Below are positions 35,128 to 45,347 of a stretch of DNA of 54,130 nucleotides, piece after piece (within the stretch, counting starts at the first letter, position 1; each line of letters opens with the position of its first letter). A program made the translations under genes and the position numbers. This DNA comes from an uncultured Sphingomonadaceae bacterium. GTDB taxonomy: Bacteria > Pseudomonadota > Alphaproteobacteria > Sphingomonadales > Sphingomonadaceae. Where the stretch lies: contig CADCVW010000067.1 of assembly GCA_902806235.1 (NCBI GenBank), positions 1 to 54,130 on the forward strand, written 5' to 3'. The notes beneath the pieces were generated by a model. That model ran no database searches and was not told the origin of the DNA. It saw nothing but the letters and a program-made list of their open reading frames with translations.

Positions 35128-36419
35128 TCGCCCCCCTTCCCTTCCCCGCAGCGCCGGAGCCGACCCACGGCTTTCCGCTGCGCGACGGCATCGTCCACGG
35201 CGAGGAGGTACCGCTGCCGCTGATCGCGCGGGAGGTCGGCACGCCGGTGTTCGTCTATTCCGCCAGCGCAATGCGGCAGGAAGCGCGGCGGCTCCGATCG
35301 GCCTTGGCGAGCCTGGCCGATCCGCTGATCGCCTATGCCGTCAAGGCCAACCCCAATGCTGCTGTGCTGGCGACGCTGGCCCGCGAGGGGCTCGGCGCCG
35401 ACGTGGTGTCGGGCGGCGAGTATCGGCGCGCGCGCGCGGCTGGGGTGCCGCCGGAGAAGATCGTCTTCTCCGGCGTCGGCAAGACGGCCGCGGAGATGGC
35501 GCTCGCGCTTGACGGCGGGCTTTGCCAGTTCAACCTCGAGTCCTTGGCCGAAGCCGAGATGCTGTCGGCGGTCGCGACCGCGCTGGGGCGCACCGCGCCC
35601 GTCGCGTTCCGCGTCAACCCGGACGTCGCGGCGGGTTCGCACGCCAAAATTTCCACCGGCGCCGCGCACAACAAGTTCGGCATCGCGATTAGCGAAGCAT
35701 CAACCGCCTGCGCCCGGGTGCGCGAACTGCCCGGCCTCCGGCTGTGCGGCTTCGCCGTCCATATTGGCAGCCAGCTCACCAGCCTCGCCCCGCTCGAGGA
35801 AGCCTTCGGCAAGGTGGGCGCGACTATCGAACGGCTGCGGCGCGAGGGGCACGACATCTGCACGGCGGACCTCGGCGGCGGGCTCGGCATCCGGTACGAT
35901 CCCGCGGCGCCGCGCCCGCCCACGCCCGAAGCCTATGGGGCGCTGGTCGCGCGCGTCACGCGGGGCTGGGACGTGCGGCTGATCTTCGAACCCGGCCGCT
36001 TGATCGTCGGCGAGGCGGGCGTGCTCCTGACGGAGGTGATTCGGGTGAAACCCGGGCCGCGCCATCCGTTTGTGATCCTTGATGCCGCGATGAACGACCT
36101 GATGCGCCCGAGCCTGTACGACGCATGGCACGAGATCGACGCCGTCCAGCCGAAGGCGGACAGGATGATCGCCGACGTGGTCGGCCCGGTTTGCGAAACG
36201 GGCGACACCTTCGCCGTGGCTCGGCCGCTGGAGCGGGTCGCAGCAGGGGAGCTGATGATCATCCGCACCGCCGGCGCCTATGCCGCCAGTATGGGCAGTA
36301 CCTATAATTCGCGGCCGCTGACGCCCGAAGTGCTCGTCGACGGCGGCAACTGGGCCGTGATCCGCCCGCGCCAGGATATTGAGGCGTTGCTGCGAGAACG
36401 GGTGCCGGCCTGGCTGTAG
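35124..36419 (+). CDS. lysA: Diaminopimelate decarboxylase
   Basis: A 431-residue fold-III PLP enzyme. PLP lysine K74 lies in YAVKANPN. Other signatures: VVSGGEYRRARAAGVPPEKI, FRVNPDVAAGSHAKISTG then AAHNKFGIA, the GFAVHIGSQLTSL segment, LGGGLGIRY (phosphate loop), FEPGRLIVGEAG, GPVCETGDTFA with catalytic Cys, and GAYAASMGSTYNSRP. It converts meso-DAP to L-Lys and CO2. Its start overlaps the penicillin acylase stop, so the two are coupled; whether it is the housekeeping copy or a dedicated catabolic one cannot be told from this window. Confidence 0.9.
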   Translation: MIAPLPFPAAPEPTHGFPLRDGIVHGEEVPLPLIAREVGTPVFVYSASAMRQEARRLRSALASLADPLIAYAVKANPNAAVLATLAREGLGADVVSGGEYRRARAAGVPPEKIVFSGVGKTAAEMALALDGGLCQFNLESLAEAEMLSAVATALGRTAPVAFRVNPDVAAGSHAKISTGAAHNKFGIAISEASTACARVRELPGLRLCGFAVHIGSQLTSLAPLEEAFGKVGATIERLRREGHDICTADLGGGLGIRYDPAAPRPPTPEAYGALVARVTRGWDVRLIFEPGRLIVGEAGVLLTEVIRVKPGPRHPFVILDAAMNDLMRPSLYDAWHEIDAVQPKADRMIADVVGPVCETGDTFAVARPLERVAAGELMIIRTAGAYAASMGSTYNSRPLTPEVLVDGGNWAVIRPRQDIEALLRERVPAWL

Positions 36420-36445
36420 CCGCCCCCCGCCGCGGACCGCGGGCT

Positions 36446-36500
36446 GGCCGATCGGTGGGGCATGTTCGGCATTGGCCGGATGACGGCCGGGCCGATCGGC
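36446..36500. promoter_or_regulatory. Pair of GCCGATCGG(C) elements upstream of the sugar dehydrogenase
   Basis: GGCCGATCGG at 36446-36455 and GCCGATCGGC at 36491-36500 share the self-complementary core CCGATCGG, 36 bases between them, in the 116-base gap before the PQQ-dehydrogenase gene. They could be paired operator sites or a long hairpin. No regulator is known for them. Confidence 0.25.
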
Positions 36501-36535
36501 GGTAAGCGCCGTCGCGAAGATGGCGGGAGACGAGC

Positions 36536-37822
36536 ATGCGGGCGTTGATGACCACGGCAGCCTTGGGCGCGCTGATTGTCTGCGGGAACGCGGACGCCCA
36601 GGATCGCGGGCAGGCGGGCAATCTGGCGCCGGGCGGCGGATCGAAGGAGCAAAGCCGGCCCCGCGAGGAGGCCGGCACCCGTCCCGGCGCGCCGGTCGAG
36701 ACCGGCCCTAAAAGCGTTCCCGAATTTCAGCCCGCTTTTCCCGGGCAGACCCGCGCGCCTGCGATGAAGACCCGCACCGCGGTCCAGGTCACGGAGATCG
36801 CCGGCGGCTTCGAGAAGCCTTGGGCGATCGCCTTCCTGCTGGACGGCCGGATGCTGGTGACCGAGAAGCCCGGCCGGCTCCGCATCGTGACCGCCCAAGG
36901 CGGCAAGTCCGAACCGGTCGCGGGCCTGCCCCGTGTGGACGCGCGCGGCCAGGGCGGCCTGCTCGACGTCGAGCTCGGCCCGGATTTCCGCCGGAACGGC
37001 CAGATCTACTGGACCTATTACGAGCCTCGGCAGGGCGGCAACGGCCTGGCCGTGGCGCGCGGCCGGCTGGTCGACGGGCCCCGGCCGCGGGTGGACGATG
37101 TCCGGGTGATCTTTCGCATGCTGCCGACGCTGGAATCGACGCTGCACGCCGGCGGCCGGATGGTCTGGGCGCGCGACGGAAAGCTTTTCGTCACGCTCGG
37201 CGAGCGTTCGATCCTGCCGGGCCGGGTGCAGGCGCAGCGGCTGGACAGCCATTTCGGCAAGATCATCCGCATCAACGCCGACGGCAGCGTGCCGCACGAC
37301 AACCCGTTCGTCGGACGCCCGGGGACGCGGTCCGAGATTTGGTCCTCCGGCCATCGCAACATCCTGTCCGCCGCGCTCGACGGCCGCGGCCGCCTTTGGG
37401 AGGTCGAGATGGGCCCCCGCGGCGGCGACGAGCTGAACCGGCCGGAACCGGGAAGGGATTACGGCTGGCCGACGATCGGCTACGGCGAGGAATATTCGGG
37501 AGCGCCGATCCACGCGCGCACGCAAGCGCCCGCCATGGAGCAGCCCGTCTACTACTGGGACCCGGTGATCTCCCCGTCGGGGATGGTCATCTACTCGGGC
37601 AAGCTTTTCCCCGAATGGCGCGGGAACGTCTTTATCGGCGGCCTGTCGAGCAAGGCGCTGGTGCGGCTGGTGATGAACGGCGACCGGGTCGCCGGCGAGG
37701 AGCGGCTGCTGACCGATCGCGACGCCCGCATCCGCGAAGTCGTTGAGGGGCCCGACGGCGCGCTGTACCTGCTCACGGACGCGGCGAACGGCAGCCTGCT
37801 GAAGCTCACGCCCCGGACCTGA
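36536..37822 (+). CDS. PQQ-dependent soluble aldose dehydrogenase-like protein
   Basis: A 428-residue exported six-bladed beta-propeller of the GdhB/YliI family. The signal peptide is [22 protein letters not shown] low-complexity linker (to about residue 75) precedes the propeller: [98 protein letters not shown] and [12 protein letters not shown]. The His in 'HAGG', the 'GHRN' pair and 'GPRGGDE' are the conserved catalytic and PQQ-contact blocks. GGGAG lies just before the ATG. The cofactor would have to be made elsewhere or acquired, since no pqq genes are present. Confidence 0.88.
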   Translation: MRALMTTAALGALIVCGNADAQDRGQAGNLAPGGGSKEQSRPREEAGTRPGAPVETGPKSVPEFQPAFPGQTRAPAMKTRTAVQVTEIAGGFEKPWAIAFLLDGRMLVTEKPGRLRIVTAQGGKSEPVAGLPRVDARGQGGLLDVELGPDFRRNGQIYWTYYEPRQGGNGLAVARGRLVDGPRPRVDDVRVIFRMLPTLESTLHAGGRMVWARDGKLFVTLGERSILPGRVQAQRLDSHFGKIIRINADGSVPHDNPFVGRPGTRSEIWSSGHRNILSAALDGRGRLWEVEMGPRGGDELNRPEPGRDYGWPTIGYGEEYSGAPIHARTQAPAMEQPVYYWDPVISPSGMVIYSGKLFPEWRGNVFIGGLSSKALVRLVMNGDRVAGEERLLTDRDARIREVVEGPDGALYLLTDAANGSLLKLTPRT

Positions 37823-37853
37823 TCGAGCCAAAGCCTGAGGGCCCGGGCAAGCG

Positions 37854-38837
37854 TCACTTCAGCTTGACGAAGGCCACCGCGTTGTTCGGGTTCATCGGGA
37901 TCACCAGCTGGTTCGCGCCCATGTCCAGGCACATGGAGGCCGCGCTCGGGATCCCGCTCGCGATTAGCTCCGCCGGCTTGCCCGGCCGGATGCGCGACAC
38001 CCCGCCCAGCCGCACGCTGCTCAAATATTTGGTGCCGTCGCCCATGATCACTAGGCCGTCGCTGCCCGGCTGAGCGGCCCGCTCCGTCCTCACTAGCTCG
38101 CCGCCGGTGGTGAAGGTCAGCACGTCGGCATTGCCCATGTTCGCGACCACGACGTTGCCGTTCTCGTTCATCGCCACCCCGTTCGGCAGCGATAGTGGCG
38201 CCCCTTCGAGGAACACGGTCGCTTGGCCCGCAGGGGTGATTCGGTAGATGCGCATGGCCGTTTTGCCGTCGGCGCTGCCGGTCTGCGAAGCATAGATCGT
38301 ACCGTCGCGGGCAACGGCGATGTCGTTCAGCCACGTCGCGCCCGCCACCTTGACCTCGCCGGCGGGCGCCCCGGTCCGCACGTCGAACATGCGGATGACG
38401 GCCACCCGCGGCACGCCGTCCGCCGTGCCGCCGTCGCTGTCGGCGAGGTAGAGCCGGCCGGCGCGTATCTCGCTGCCGAAAGGGTGGTTGAGCGTCAGGC
38501 CCTCGCGGTTACCGCCGATCCAGCGCGCCGTGTGGACCGAGCCGTCGTGGTTGAGCAGGGACACGAAGCCATCGTTCGGAACCTCGTTCTGATTGGCGCC
38601 GCGGTTTACCACCATGATCAGGTCGCGCGTAGCGTCGTACACGCAGCTTTCGGCGCTCACGACGGCGCCGTACACTTTCACGTTCGGCGATAGGGGCGCG
38701 TACTTGCCTTCGCTCATGATCCCGAGCGGCCGCCCCGCCTCGAAGGGAGCGGCGGGCGGCGCGGGAGCGACCTGGGCGGCGGTGGCCGTCACGGCAATGA
38801 ACAGCGCCGACAGGCTCGAGGCGATGGCTGTCGTCAT
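37854..38837 (-). CDS. Secreted NHL/SMP-30-like beta-propeller protein
   Basis: A 327-residue protein with signal peptide (MTTAIASSLSALFIAVTATA) and repeated propeller blades: DATRDLIMVVNRGANQNEVP, GRLYLADSDGG, GATWLNDIAVARDGTIYASQ, LSLPNGVAMNENGNVVVANM, DGLVIMGDGTKYLSSVRLGG. The 'LND' and 'LPNG' blade starts resemble SMP-30/gluconolactonase-like proteins, but the full metal-ligand set cannot be confirmed by eye. Periplasmic sugar lactonase or a binding protein are both possible. It converges on the PQQ dehydrogenase with 31 bases between, which suggests related but separately controlled sugar oxidation. Confidence 0.75.
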   Translation of the reverse strand: MTTAIASSLSALFIAVTATAAQVAPAPPAAPFEAGRPLGIMSEGKYAPLSPNVKVYGAVVSAESCVYDATRDLIMVVNRGANQNEVPNDGFVSLLNHDGSVHTARWIGGNREGLTLNHPFGSEIRAGRLYLADSDGGTADGVPRVAVIRMFDVRTGAPAGEVKVAGATWLNDIAVARDGTIYASQTGSADGKTAMRIYRITPAGQATVFLEGAPLSLPNGVAMNENGNVVVANMGNADVLTFTTGGELVRTERAAQPGSDGLVIMGDGTKYLSSVRLGGVSRIRPGKPAELIASGIPSAASMCLDMGANQLVIPMNPNNAVAFVKLK

Positions 38838-39065
38838 TCCGTTCCCTCCCCGCTCGCCGAGCCCGTCATGGGGCCGCGCTCGACCCTATGCGATCGGGCC
38901 TCCGTTGACGACCATAGGTGGCCGAGTAGTCCGGCGGGAGCGCTCGGGTGGCCGCTTTTGGCCGGCAATGAACGTCAGTGACGAGACCCGGTCGTTGCCG
39001 TAGCCGCCCACACGTGCCTTGGTGATTGGGCTTGATACCGGCTCGGATGTCGGACCCAGAAAGCA

Positions 39066-39689
39066 TCAAGCGTAGGCGTACGACCCGCCCTTCCCCAACG
39101 CCGCCTGGTAGGCGGGGCGGGCATGAACCTTGGCAAGCCAAGCGATCGTCGCTGGCCGACTTTCGTCCAACCCGCCGCGTGCGCGGGCGGCCTCGAGCGG
39201 GAAGCTCATCATGATGTCCGCAGCCGTGAGCCGGTCGCCGGCGAACCAGGGACGCGCGGCAAGCTCGCCCTCGATGAAGTCGAGGTGGACGTCGATCATG
39301 GGCTGGATGCGCCTGGTCGCGATCCTGCCCATCACGGGCACGCGGCTCAGCACCAGCTTGACGAGCAGCGGCGGCATCACCGAGCCCTCGGCGTAGTGGA
39401 GGAAGAAGCGGTAGCGCAGGCCCGCCTCGCGCTCCGGCGGCGGGCCGAGCTTCCCATCGGCCTTCCCCACCAGATACTCGACGATTGCGCCCGTTTCCGC
39501 GACCACGCGCCCGTCGTCCTCGATCACCGGCGCCTTGCCGAGCGGGTGCACCCGGCGCAGCTCGGGCGGGGCTAGCATGGTTTTCACGTTCCGCTCGTAG
39601 CGGTGCAGCTCGTAGGGCAGTCCGAGCTCCTCCAGCATCCAGAGCACGCGCTGCGAGCGGCTGTTCTCGAGATGGTGTACAATGATCAT
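39066..39689 (-). CDS. Glutathione S-transferase
   Basis: A 207-residue GST. The thioredoxin-like domain has IVHHLENSRSQRVLWMLEEL (active-site region with Ser-Arg-Ser), LRRVHPLGKAPVIEDDGRV and the glutathione-binding VVAETGAIVEYLV (ET-G). The all-helical C-terminal domain contains GDRLTAADIMMSFPLEAA, the N-capping box. AGGAG seven bases upstream fixes the ATG at 39689. Function is general detoxification or an unknown conjugation. Confidence 0.92.
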   Translation of the reverse strand: MIIVHHLENSRSQRVLWMLEELGLPYELHRYERNVKTMLAPPELRRVHPLGKAPVIEDDGRVVAETGAIVEYLVGKADGKLGPPPEREAGLRYRFFLHYAEGSVMPPLLVKLVLSRVPVMGRIATRRIQPMIDVHLDFIEGELAARPWFAGDRLTAADIMMSFPLEAARARGGLDESRPATIAWLAKVHARPAYQAALGKGGSYAYA

Positions 39690-39773
39690 TGGCACGCTCC
39701 TGACCTGTGACGGTCCCTCGGCGGACGGCGTCGGACGCGCAATGTACTACTTCGCCGGCCTTAGCCGCGCATG

Positions 39774-39890
39774 CTACTCCGCCTTGCGCCGGACGGACCA
39801 CACCAGCCCCGCCACGGCGGTGACGAGGGTGCCCACGGCGCCGATCACGGTGGCGACGGCCAGCAAGGTCTGCGAGTCGAGGTCGGTCAT
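39774..39890 (-). CDS. 38-residue single-span membrane microprotein
   Basis: MTDLDSQTLLAVATVIGAVG then TLVTAVAGLVWSVRRKAE: an acidic N-terminus, one hydrophobic helix of about 22 residues and a basic C-terminal tail, so the tail is probably cytoplasmic. GGAG lies eight bases before the ATG at 39888-39890. The organisation and composition indicate a real microprotein. It is located between the GST and the mutasome operon. No family is recognised. Confidence 0.6.
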   Translation of the reverse strand: MTDLDSQTLLAVATVIGAVGTLVTAVAGLVWSVRRKAE

Positions 39891-39966
39891 GGTCGTTCTC
39901 CGAGTCAGGAGCGCAGAATATAACCAGAACGGTTAGCTGTAGGACATAGGAAATCCGCTGCCCTGG

Positions 39967-40281
39967 TTAGGCGTCGTTGGCCGGGGCGGCGCGCTCTTCG
40001 GCTCCGTCCGGATAACGGCCGGCGAGCCGGAGCTGGCGCACGATGGCGTTGAACCCGGCCGTGCACCCCTGGGCGCGGCCGATGTCGTTGGTGGCCCCGG
40101 CCGCGTCCCAGAAACTGAGCAAAGGCCAGCGGTCGGGACAGTGCGGCAGGAGGCACCGCAACGCCAAGCGCACGTCGAAGGTCTGCACGGGCCCGTCGAC
40201 CGACCGCTGCATGGCCGCGCGCAGCACCTGGAGCGACAGCCAGATCACGACCTGCCGGTGCTTGGGACGAGGAGCGCTCAC
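39967..40281 (-). CDS. 104-residue protein coupled to dnaE2, unknown
   Basis: From the GTG at 40281 it reads [20 protein letters not shown], then [20 protein letters not shown] and [20 protein letters not shown]. Its GTG overlaps the TGA of dnaE2 (GTGA), so it should be translated only with dnaE2 and share SOS induction. Cys/His/Trp content is high, but no named motif is seen. It is a candidate accessory protein of the ImuA-ImuB-DnaE2 mutasome; that role is inference from position alone. Confidence 0.65.
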   Translation of the reverse strand: MSAPRPKHRQVVIWLSLQVLRAAMQRSVDGPVQTFDVRLALRCLLPHCPDRWPLLSFWDAAGATNDIGRAQGCTAGFNAIVRQLRLAGRYPDGAEERAAPANDA

Positions 40282-43200
40282 CGGAAGTCGTGCGACTTGA
40301 CGCGGATCACTTCTTCCGGGTCGGCGCCCCCGTCGAAGGGCGGCCAGTAGACGTCGCGGGCGGCCGGGCTCCAACCGGCGTCGCCCCGGTCGGGCGAGCC
40401 CGGGTGCTGGCCGGCGTCGCCGCGCCCGGTCCGGTGCGGGAACGCCATCTCGCCCACGCGCCTGAGCAGGTCGCCGTGGTCGACGATCTGCTCGCAGATA
40501 ACGTGGATGACCTCGCCCTCGCGCTGCACCCGGCCGCGCAGGCCAACCATCGCGGCCGACATGACCGTGCGCCGCTGCGCCTCGAAGCGGTCGGGCCAGA
40601 TGATGCCGTTGGCGATACCGCTCTCGTCCTCGATGGTGATGAACAGCACGCCCTTGGCCGAGCCGGGCTTCTGGCGGACGAGGATGATGCCGGCGACCTC
40701 CACGCGGCGGCCGTCCTTCACGCGATGGAGGTCGCCGCAGCGCGTCACCCCGCGCGCGGCCAGCTCGTTGCGCAGGAACTCGAGCGGGTGGGCGCGCAAG
40801 CTGAGCTGGAGCGAGCGGTAGTCCTCCACCACCTCCCGCCCGTCCGCCATGGGGCGGAGCGCGACCGTGGGCTCCAGTCCTTCGGCGCTGAACGCGGCCT
40901 CGCGCGCGTCGGCGGCCGCGAACAGCGGCAGCGGCGCTTCGCCCAAGCCGCGCACCCTCCATAGTCCCTGGCGACGGTCGGCCCCAAGCGCGTGAAAGGC
41001 GTCCGCCTCCGCCAGCCGCTCGATTGCAGCCCGGGGCACGCCCGATCTGCGCCAGACGTCCTCGACGGCCTCGAACGGTGCGTCGCCGCGCGCCGCCACG
41101 ATTGCGGCCCCGTGGACGTTCGCCAGCCCCTTCACCTGCCGCAGGCCGAGGCGGACCGCGAGGTGGCGCCTGCCGGTCGGCTCCAGCGTGCAGTCCCAGC
41201 GGCTCGCGTTCACGCACGGGGGCCGGACCTCCACGCCGTGGTCGCGCGCGTCGCGGACGACTTGGGCCGGCGCGTAGAACCCCATCGGCTGCGCGTTCAT
41301 CAGCGCCGCGCAGAACACGTCGGGGTGGTGGCACTTCATCCACGATGAGGCGTAGGCGATCTTGGCGAAGCTCGCCGCGTGACTCTCGGGGAAGCCGTAG
41401 GAGCCGAAGCCTTCGATCTGCTTGAAGGTGCGCTCGGCGAAGTCGCGCGGGTAGTCCCTGGCCACCATGCCCTCGACCAGCTTGTCGTAGAAGTGGCTCA
41501 CCCCGCCCGTGATCTTGAATGTCGCCATGGCGCGGCGGAGCTGGTCGGCCTCTTGCGGCGTGAAGCCCGCGCCGACGATCGCGACCTTCATCGCCTGCTC
41601 CTGGAAGAGCGGCACGCCGAGCGTCTTCTCCAGCACGGCGCGGAGCTCGGGCTTAGGGTACTCCGGCCGCTCCAGCCCCTCGCGGCGGCGTAGGTAGGGA
41701 TGGACCATGTCGCCCTGGATGGGGCCGGGCCGGACGATGGCGACCTCGATGACGAGGTCGTAGAAACGCTGCGGCTTCATGCGCGGCAGCATGGCCATCT
41801 GCGCCCGGCTCTCGATCTGGAACGTCCCCAGCGTGTCCGCGCGGCGGATCATGGCGTAGGTGGCGGGGTCGTCGTCTTGAAGGTCGGCGAGGCCGATGCG
41901 GATGCCCTTCTCCGCGTCGAGCAGGTTGAAGGCGCGGTTCATGCAGCCGAGCATGCCGAGCCCGAGGACGTCGACCTTCATGAAGCGCAGTGCGTCGATG
42001 TCGTCCTTGTCCCACTCGATGATCTGCCGGTCGGCCATGCGGGCCGGCTCGATGGGCACGAGGTCGTCCAGCCGGTCGGCGGTGAGCACGAAGCCGCCCG
42101 GGTGCTGGCTCATGTGGCGCGGGTGCCCGATGAGCTTGCGCGCGAGGTCGAGGGCGAGCCGAAGCCTTCGGTCGTCGAGGTTGAGGCCGAGCTCGGCCAC
42201 CTGCTTCTCGCCCACGCCCTCCTGGCTCCAGCCCCAGACCAGCCCGGACAGAGCCTTGGTCAGGTCCTCCGGCAAGCCCAGCGCCTTGCCGACGTCGCGG
42301 ATCGCACCTTTCGGACGGTAGCGACTGACCACGGCCGTCAGAGCGGCGTGCTGCCGCCCGTAGGTCTCGAAGATCCACTGAATGATCTCCTCCCGACGCT
42401 CATGCTCGAAGTCGACGTCGATGTCGGGGGGCTCGCGGCGCTCGCCGGAGACGAAGCGCTCGAACAGCAGCTCGTGCTTGATCGGATCGATGCTGGTGAT
42501 GCCGAGGACGAAACACACGCAGCTGTTCGCCGCCGAGCCGCGCCCTTGGCACAGGATGCCGCGCCGCCGGCTCTCGGCGACGATGGCGTTCACCGTCAGG
42601 AAGTAAGGGGCGTAGTCGAGCTTGCGGATGAGGCGCAGCTCGTGGCCGAGCTGCTCGGCGTAGCGGTCGGGCACGCCGTCCGGGAACATAGCGCGGGCCG
42701 CGTCCCAGGTCAGGCGCTCCAGCGCGCCCTGCGCGTCCGTGCCCTCGATCACGCGCTCGTGCGGGTACTGGTAGCGGAGCTCGTCGAGCGAGAAGGTGCA
42801 GGCGCTCGCGATGTCGGCCGTCGCCTGCACCGCGTCGCGAAAGTCGCGGAAGCGTCGCTCCATCTCCTCCGGCGCCTGCAGGTGGCGGTCGGCGTGGCGC
42901 TCGCGCCGGTGGCCGAGCTCGTCCACCGTGCAGCCGTGCCGGATGGCTGTGATCACGTCCTGGAGCAGCCGCGCCTCAGGCACGTGGAACAGCACGTCGC
43001 CGGTCGCCACGGGGCGGACCCGCGCCGCGCGCGCTTGGGCCGCGAGCGCGTGCAGCCGCGCGATGTCGTCCGGCCGGCGACGGAAAGTTAGAGCCATATG
43101 CGCGCGCTTGCCGAAGGCATCGCGCAGGTGGCCGAGCTCGGTCGCGGTCTCCTCGCCCGGCATGCCAGGTAGCAGGACGGCGATAAGACCATCGGCATGG

Positions 43201-43541
43201 TCAGCCACGTCGCTCCAGAAGAGCCGGCAGCCGCCCTTCCCGAAGCGCGCCTTGCCCACCGTGAGCAGCCGCGTGAGCCTCGACCAGGCCGGGCGGTCGG
43301 TCGGATAAAGCAGCAGCGGCCCACCATCATCCAGGTCGACCCGCGCGCCCGCGATCAGCCGGGTGCCCGTCGCCTTCTGCGCCTCCCAGGCGCGCACCAA
43401 GCCGGCGACGCTGCCGTGGTCGGCGACGCCCAGCGCGGGATAGCCCAGGATCGCAGCGGCGGAAAACAGCTCCTCCGGACTGGACGCGCCGCGCAGGAAG
43501 CAGAAGTGCGTGACGCACTGGAGCTCGACGTAGGTCGCCAT
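40278..43541 (-). CDS. dnaE2: Error-prone DNA polymerase DnaE2 (ImuC)
   Basis: A 1087-residue C-family polymerase alpha subunit of the DnaE2 type. The PHP domain begins [20 protein letters not shown]. The polymerase core includes [40 protein letters not shown] (catalytic Asp pair), [20 protein letters not shown], and [12 protein letters not shown]. HhH and OB-fold segments are at the C-terminus ([20 protein letters not shown]). It carries out translesion synthesis with ImuA and ImuB during the SOS response. It starts nine bases after imuB and overlaps the 104-residue gene. Confidence 0.95.
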   Translation of the reverse strand: MATYVELQCVTHFCFLRGASSPEELFSAAAILGYPALGVADHGSVAGLVRAWEAQKATGTRLIAGARVDLDDGGPLLLYPTDRPAWSRLTRLLTVGKARFGKGGCRLFWSDVADHADGLIAVLLPGMPGEETATELGHLRDAFGKRAHMALTFRRRPDDIARLHALAAQARAARVRPVATGDVLFHVPEARLLQDVITAIRHGCTVDELGHRRERHADRHLQAPEEMERRFRDFRDAVQATADIASACTFSLDELRYQYPHERVIEGTDAQGALERLTWDAARAMFPDGVPDRYAEQLGHELRLIRKLDYAPYFLTVNAIVAESRRRGILCQGRGSAANSCVCFVLGITSIDPIKHELLFERFVSGERREPPDIDVDFEHERREEIIQWIFETYGRQHAALTAVVSRYRPKGAIRDVGKALGLPEDLTKALSGLVWGWSQEGVGEKQVAELGLNLDDRRLRLALDLARKLIGHPRHMSQHPGGFVLTADRLDDLVPIEPARMADRQIIEWDKDDIDALRFMKVDVLGLGMLGCMNRAFNLLDAEKGIRIGLADLQDDDPATYAMIRRADTLGTFQIESRAQMAMLPRMKPQRFYDLVIEVAIVRPGPIQGDMVHPYLRRREGLERPEYPKPELRAVLEKTLGVPLFQEQAMKVAIVGAGFTPQEADQLRRAMATFKITGGVSHFYDKLVEGMVARDYPRDFAERTFKQIEGFGSYGFPESHAASFAKIAYASSWMKCHHPDVFCAALMNAQPMGFYAPAQVVRDARDHGVEVRPPCVNASRWDCTLEPTGRRHLAVRLGLRQVKGLANVHGAAIVAARGDAPFEAVEDVWRRSGVPRAAIERLAEADAFHALGADRRQGLWRVRGLGEAPLPLFAAADAREAAFSAEGLEPTVALRPMADGREVVEDYRSLQLSLRAHPLEFLRNELAARGVTRCGDLHRVKDGRRVEVAGIILVRQKPGSAKGVLFITIEDESGIANGIIWPDRFEAQRRTVMSAAMVGLRGRVQREGEVIHVICEQIVDHGDLLRRVGEMAFPHRTGRGDAGQHPGSPDRGDAGWSPAARDVYWPPFDGGADPEEVIRVKSHDFR

Positions 43542-43550
43542 GGCCAGGCG

Positions 43551-45347
43551 TCAGCCGAAGAAGCCGTGCATATGCCAGGTGCGGCCGCCCGTGCGAACAT
43601 CGATGCCGTCCCCGCGTCGGAACAGCCAGAAGCGATGGCCACGGTCATCCTCGACGCGGAAGTAGTCCCGCACCGCCCAGACCTCGCCCTCGCGCCGCCA
43701 CCACTCGCCGTGAATGCGCTCGGGCCCGTCGCCCGCGACGACGCTGTGAACGGACCCGCGCCACTCGAAGCGGCGCGGTGGGTGGTCGGGCAGGAGCGCG
43801 ACCACCCGGGACAGCGGCTCCGGCCTGTGCAGGAGGCGGACAGGCCGGTGCCAGGCGGGCCAGCATCCGGCCGGCTCGAGCGCGCCCACCCGCGCGACTG
43901 CGCGCTCGGGTACGTCGGCCTCGAGCGACGCGTAACGAAAGAGCCGACGCTCGCCGACGCGTCCCGCGAGTTGGTCGACCAGCGGGGCCAGGTCGGGCGA
44001 GGCACCGTCGCCGGCGAGCCCGGAGGCGAGCGCTTGCGCGCCGAGCGGCTCAGCGCGGACGGCGGTGAGCCGGACGGCCTCGATGCCGAACCCCGGGTCG
44101 ATCCGGTCGATGCGCATCGCCAGCAGGCGGGCGAGGTGCGGGCCGTCGCGCGTAGCGCGCGACGTGCCCGCGGCCACGACCTGCTCGGTCCCGTCGACCC
44201 GTTCCAGCGCCAGCCGGAGCGCGCGGGCGCCGAGGCCGCGTTTGTGGAGAACTCCGACGAGATCCGGCACGAGGTCGCCAATGATGGTCATGATCGCCTC
44301 GGCGGTGCCGATCGGCTCCAGCAGGCGACGCTCCGCGCACGGCGCCTCAAACGGAACGACGCCCGTGATCGGCTCCGCCACGCGCCCGACGGCTTGGTCG
44401 AGGCGGGCAATTGCCGGCAGGCCCAGCCGGCGCGCGAGAGGGCCGCGCGGGAGCGGCAGGAGGTCCGCAACGCGCTCCAGGCCGAACCGGGCGGCGGCGG
44501 TCAGCGCGGCCGGTTCGAGCCGGAGGGCAGCCAGGGGCAGCGGCGCCACGGCCTCGACGTGGTCGCCGGCCGGAACGATCGTGACGGCCGATGCCGCGTA
44601 GCGGGCGAGCGCGTACGCCGCGCCCGCCGTCGATGCTACGGCAACGCGTGCCGTGAGGCCAAGTCGGGCGAGGAAGCGCATCAGCCGCCAGCAGAAGCGC
44701 TCCTCGCCCCCGAACAGGTGCGTGACGCCCGTGAGTTCCAGCCACAGCCCGTCCGGCCCGGAGCGGGCCGCCGTCGGCGTCCAGTGCCGGACGGCGTGCA
44801 GCGCGAGGCGCTCGAGCAGTGCGGCGTCCGCGTTCGGATCGGCCGGGCGCACGTCGAGGCCGGGAACGAGCGCGCGGGCCTGGGACGCCGCCATCCCGAT
44901 AGTCAGGCCCAAGCCTCTCGCCGCGTGGCACAATGCGGTGGTCAACTCGCGCGCGCCGACCTTGGCGACGAGGATCAGCGGAGCCGCCGGGGGCTGCTCG
45001 GCGGCGGACGCCGGCTGCGAGGCCATGCTCGGCGCGCCTCGGCCGCGACGTCCCACGAAGGGGTGCTCCGCCGCTTCCGACCGACGGCCCAGCTCGCGCA
45101 TGGACGGACGCTGGTGGGCGGGCAGAGCTTCAATATCCGCTTCCGACTCATCCCGCGCGCGCTCCGACCACGCCCAGCGCGCGCCCGGCCGCCACCCGCC
45201 GCCGCGCGGCACGGAGCAGGCGCCCGGATCGTCGTCGACCGGCGGGAGGGCTCGCGCGCGCGGCTCAGGCGGCGCGAGCGACCGCTCCGCCCGCCGCAGC
45301 CGCTCGATCGGCAGCATCGGCAGGTAGAGCGAGGCGACCCTGGTCAT
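43551..45347 (-). CDS. imuB: ImuB, Y-family-polymerase-like mutasome protein
   Basis: A 598-residue protein. After TRVASLYLPMLPIERLRRAE there is an unusual disordered insert of about 90 residues (to QPPAAPLILVAKVG), then the Y-family palm and little-finger regions: GLTIGMAASQARALVPGLDV, GLWLELTGVTHLFGGEERF, TARVAVASTAGAAYALARYA, FGLERVADLLPLPRGPLARR. The acidic catalytic residues of active Y polymerases are not evident, as is usual for ImuB, which serves as a hub that binds the beta clamp, ImuA and DnaE2. It overlaps imuA by 83 bases. Confidence 0.92.
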   Translation of the reverse strand: MTRVASLYLPMLPIERLRRAERSLAPPEPRARALPPVDDDPGACSVPRGGGWRPGARWAWSERARDESEADIEALPAHQRPSMRELGRRSEAAEHPFVGRRGRGAPSMASQPASAAEQPPAAPLILVAKVGARELTTALCHAARGLGLTIGMAASQARALVPGLDVRPADPNADAALLERLALHAVRHWTPTAARSGPDGLWLELTGVTHLFGGEERFCWRLMRFLARLGLTARVAVASTAGAAYALARYAASAVTIVPAGDHVEAVAPLPLAALRLEPAALTAAARFGLERVADLLPLPRGPLARRLGLPAIARLDQAVGRVAEPITGVVPFEAPCAERRLLEPIGTAEAIMTIIGDLVPDLVGVLHKRGLGARALRLALERVDGTEQVVAAGTSRATRDGPHLARLLAMRIDRIDPGFGIEAVRLTAVRAEPLGAQALASGLAGDGASPDLAPLVDQLAGRVGERRLFRYASLEADVPERAVARVGALEPAGCWPAWHRPVRLLHRPEPLSRVVALLPDHPPRRFEWRGSVHSVVAGDGPERIHGEWWRREGEVWAVRDYFRVEDDRGHRFWLFRRGDGIDVRTGGRTWHMHGFFG

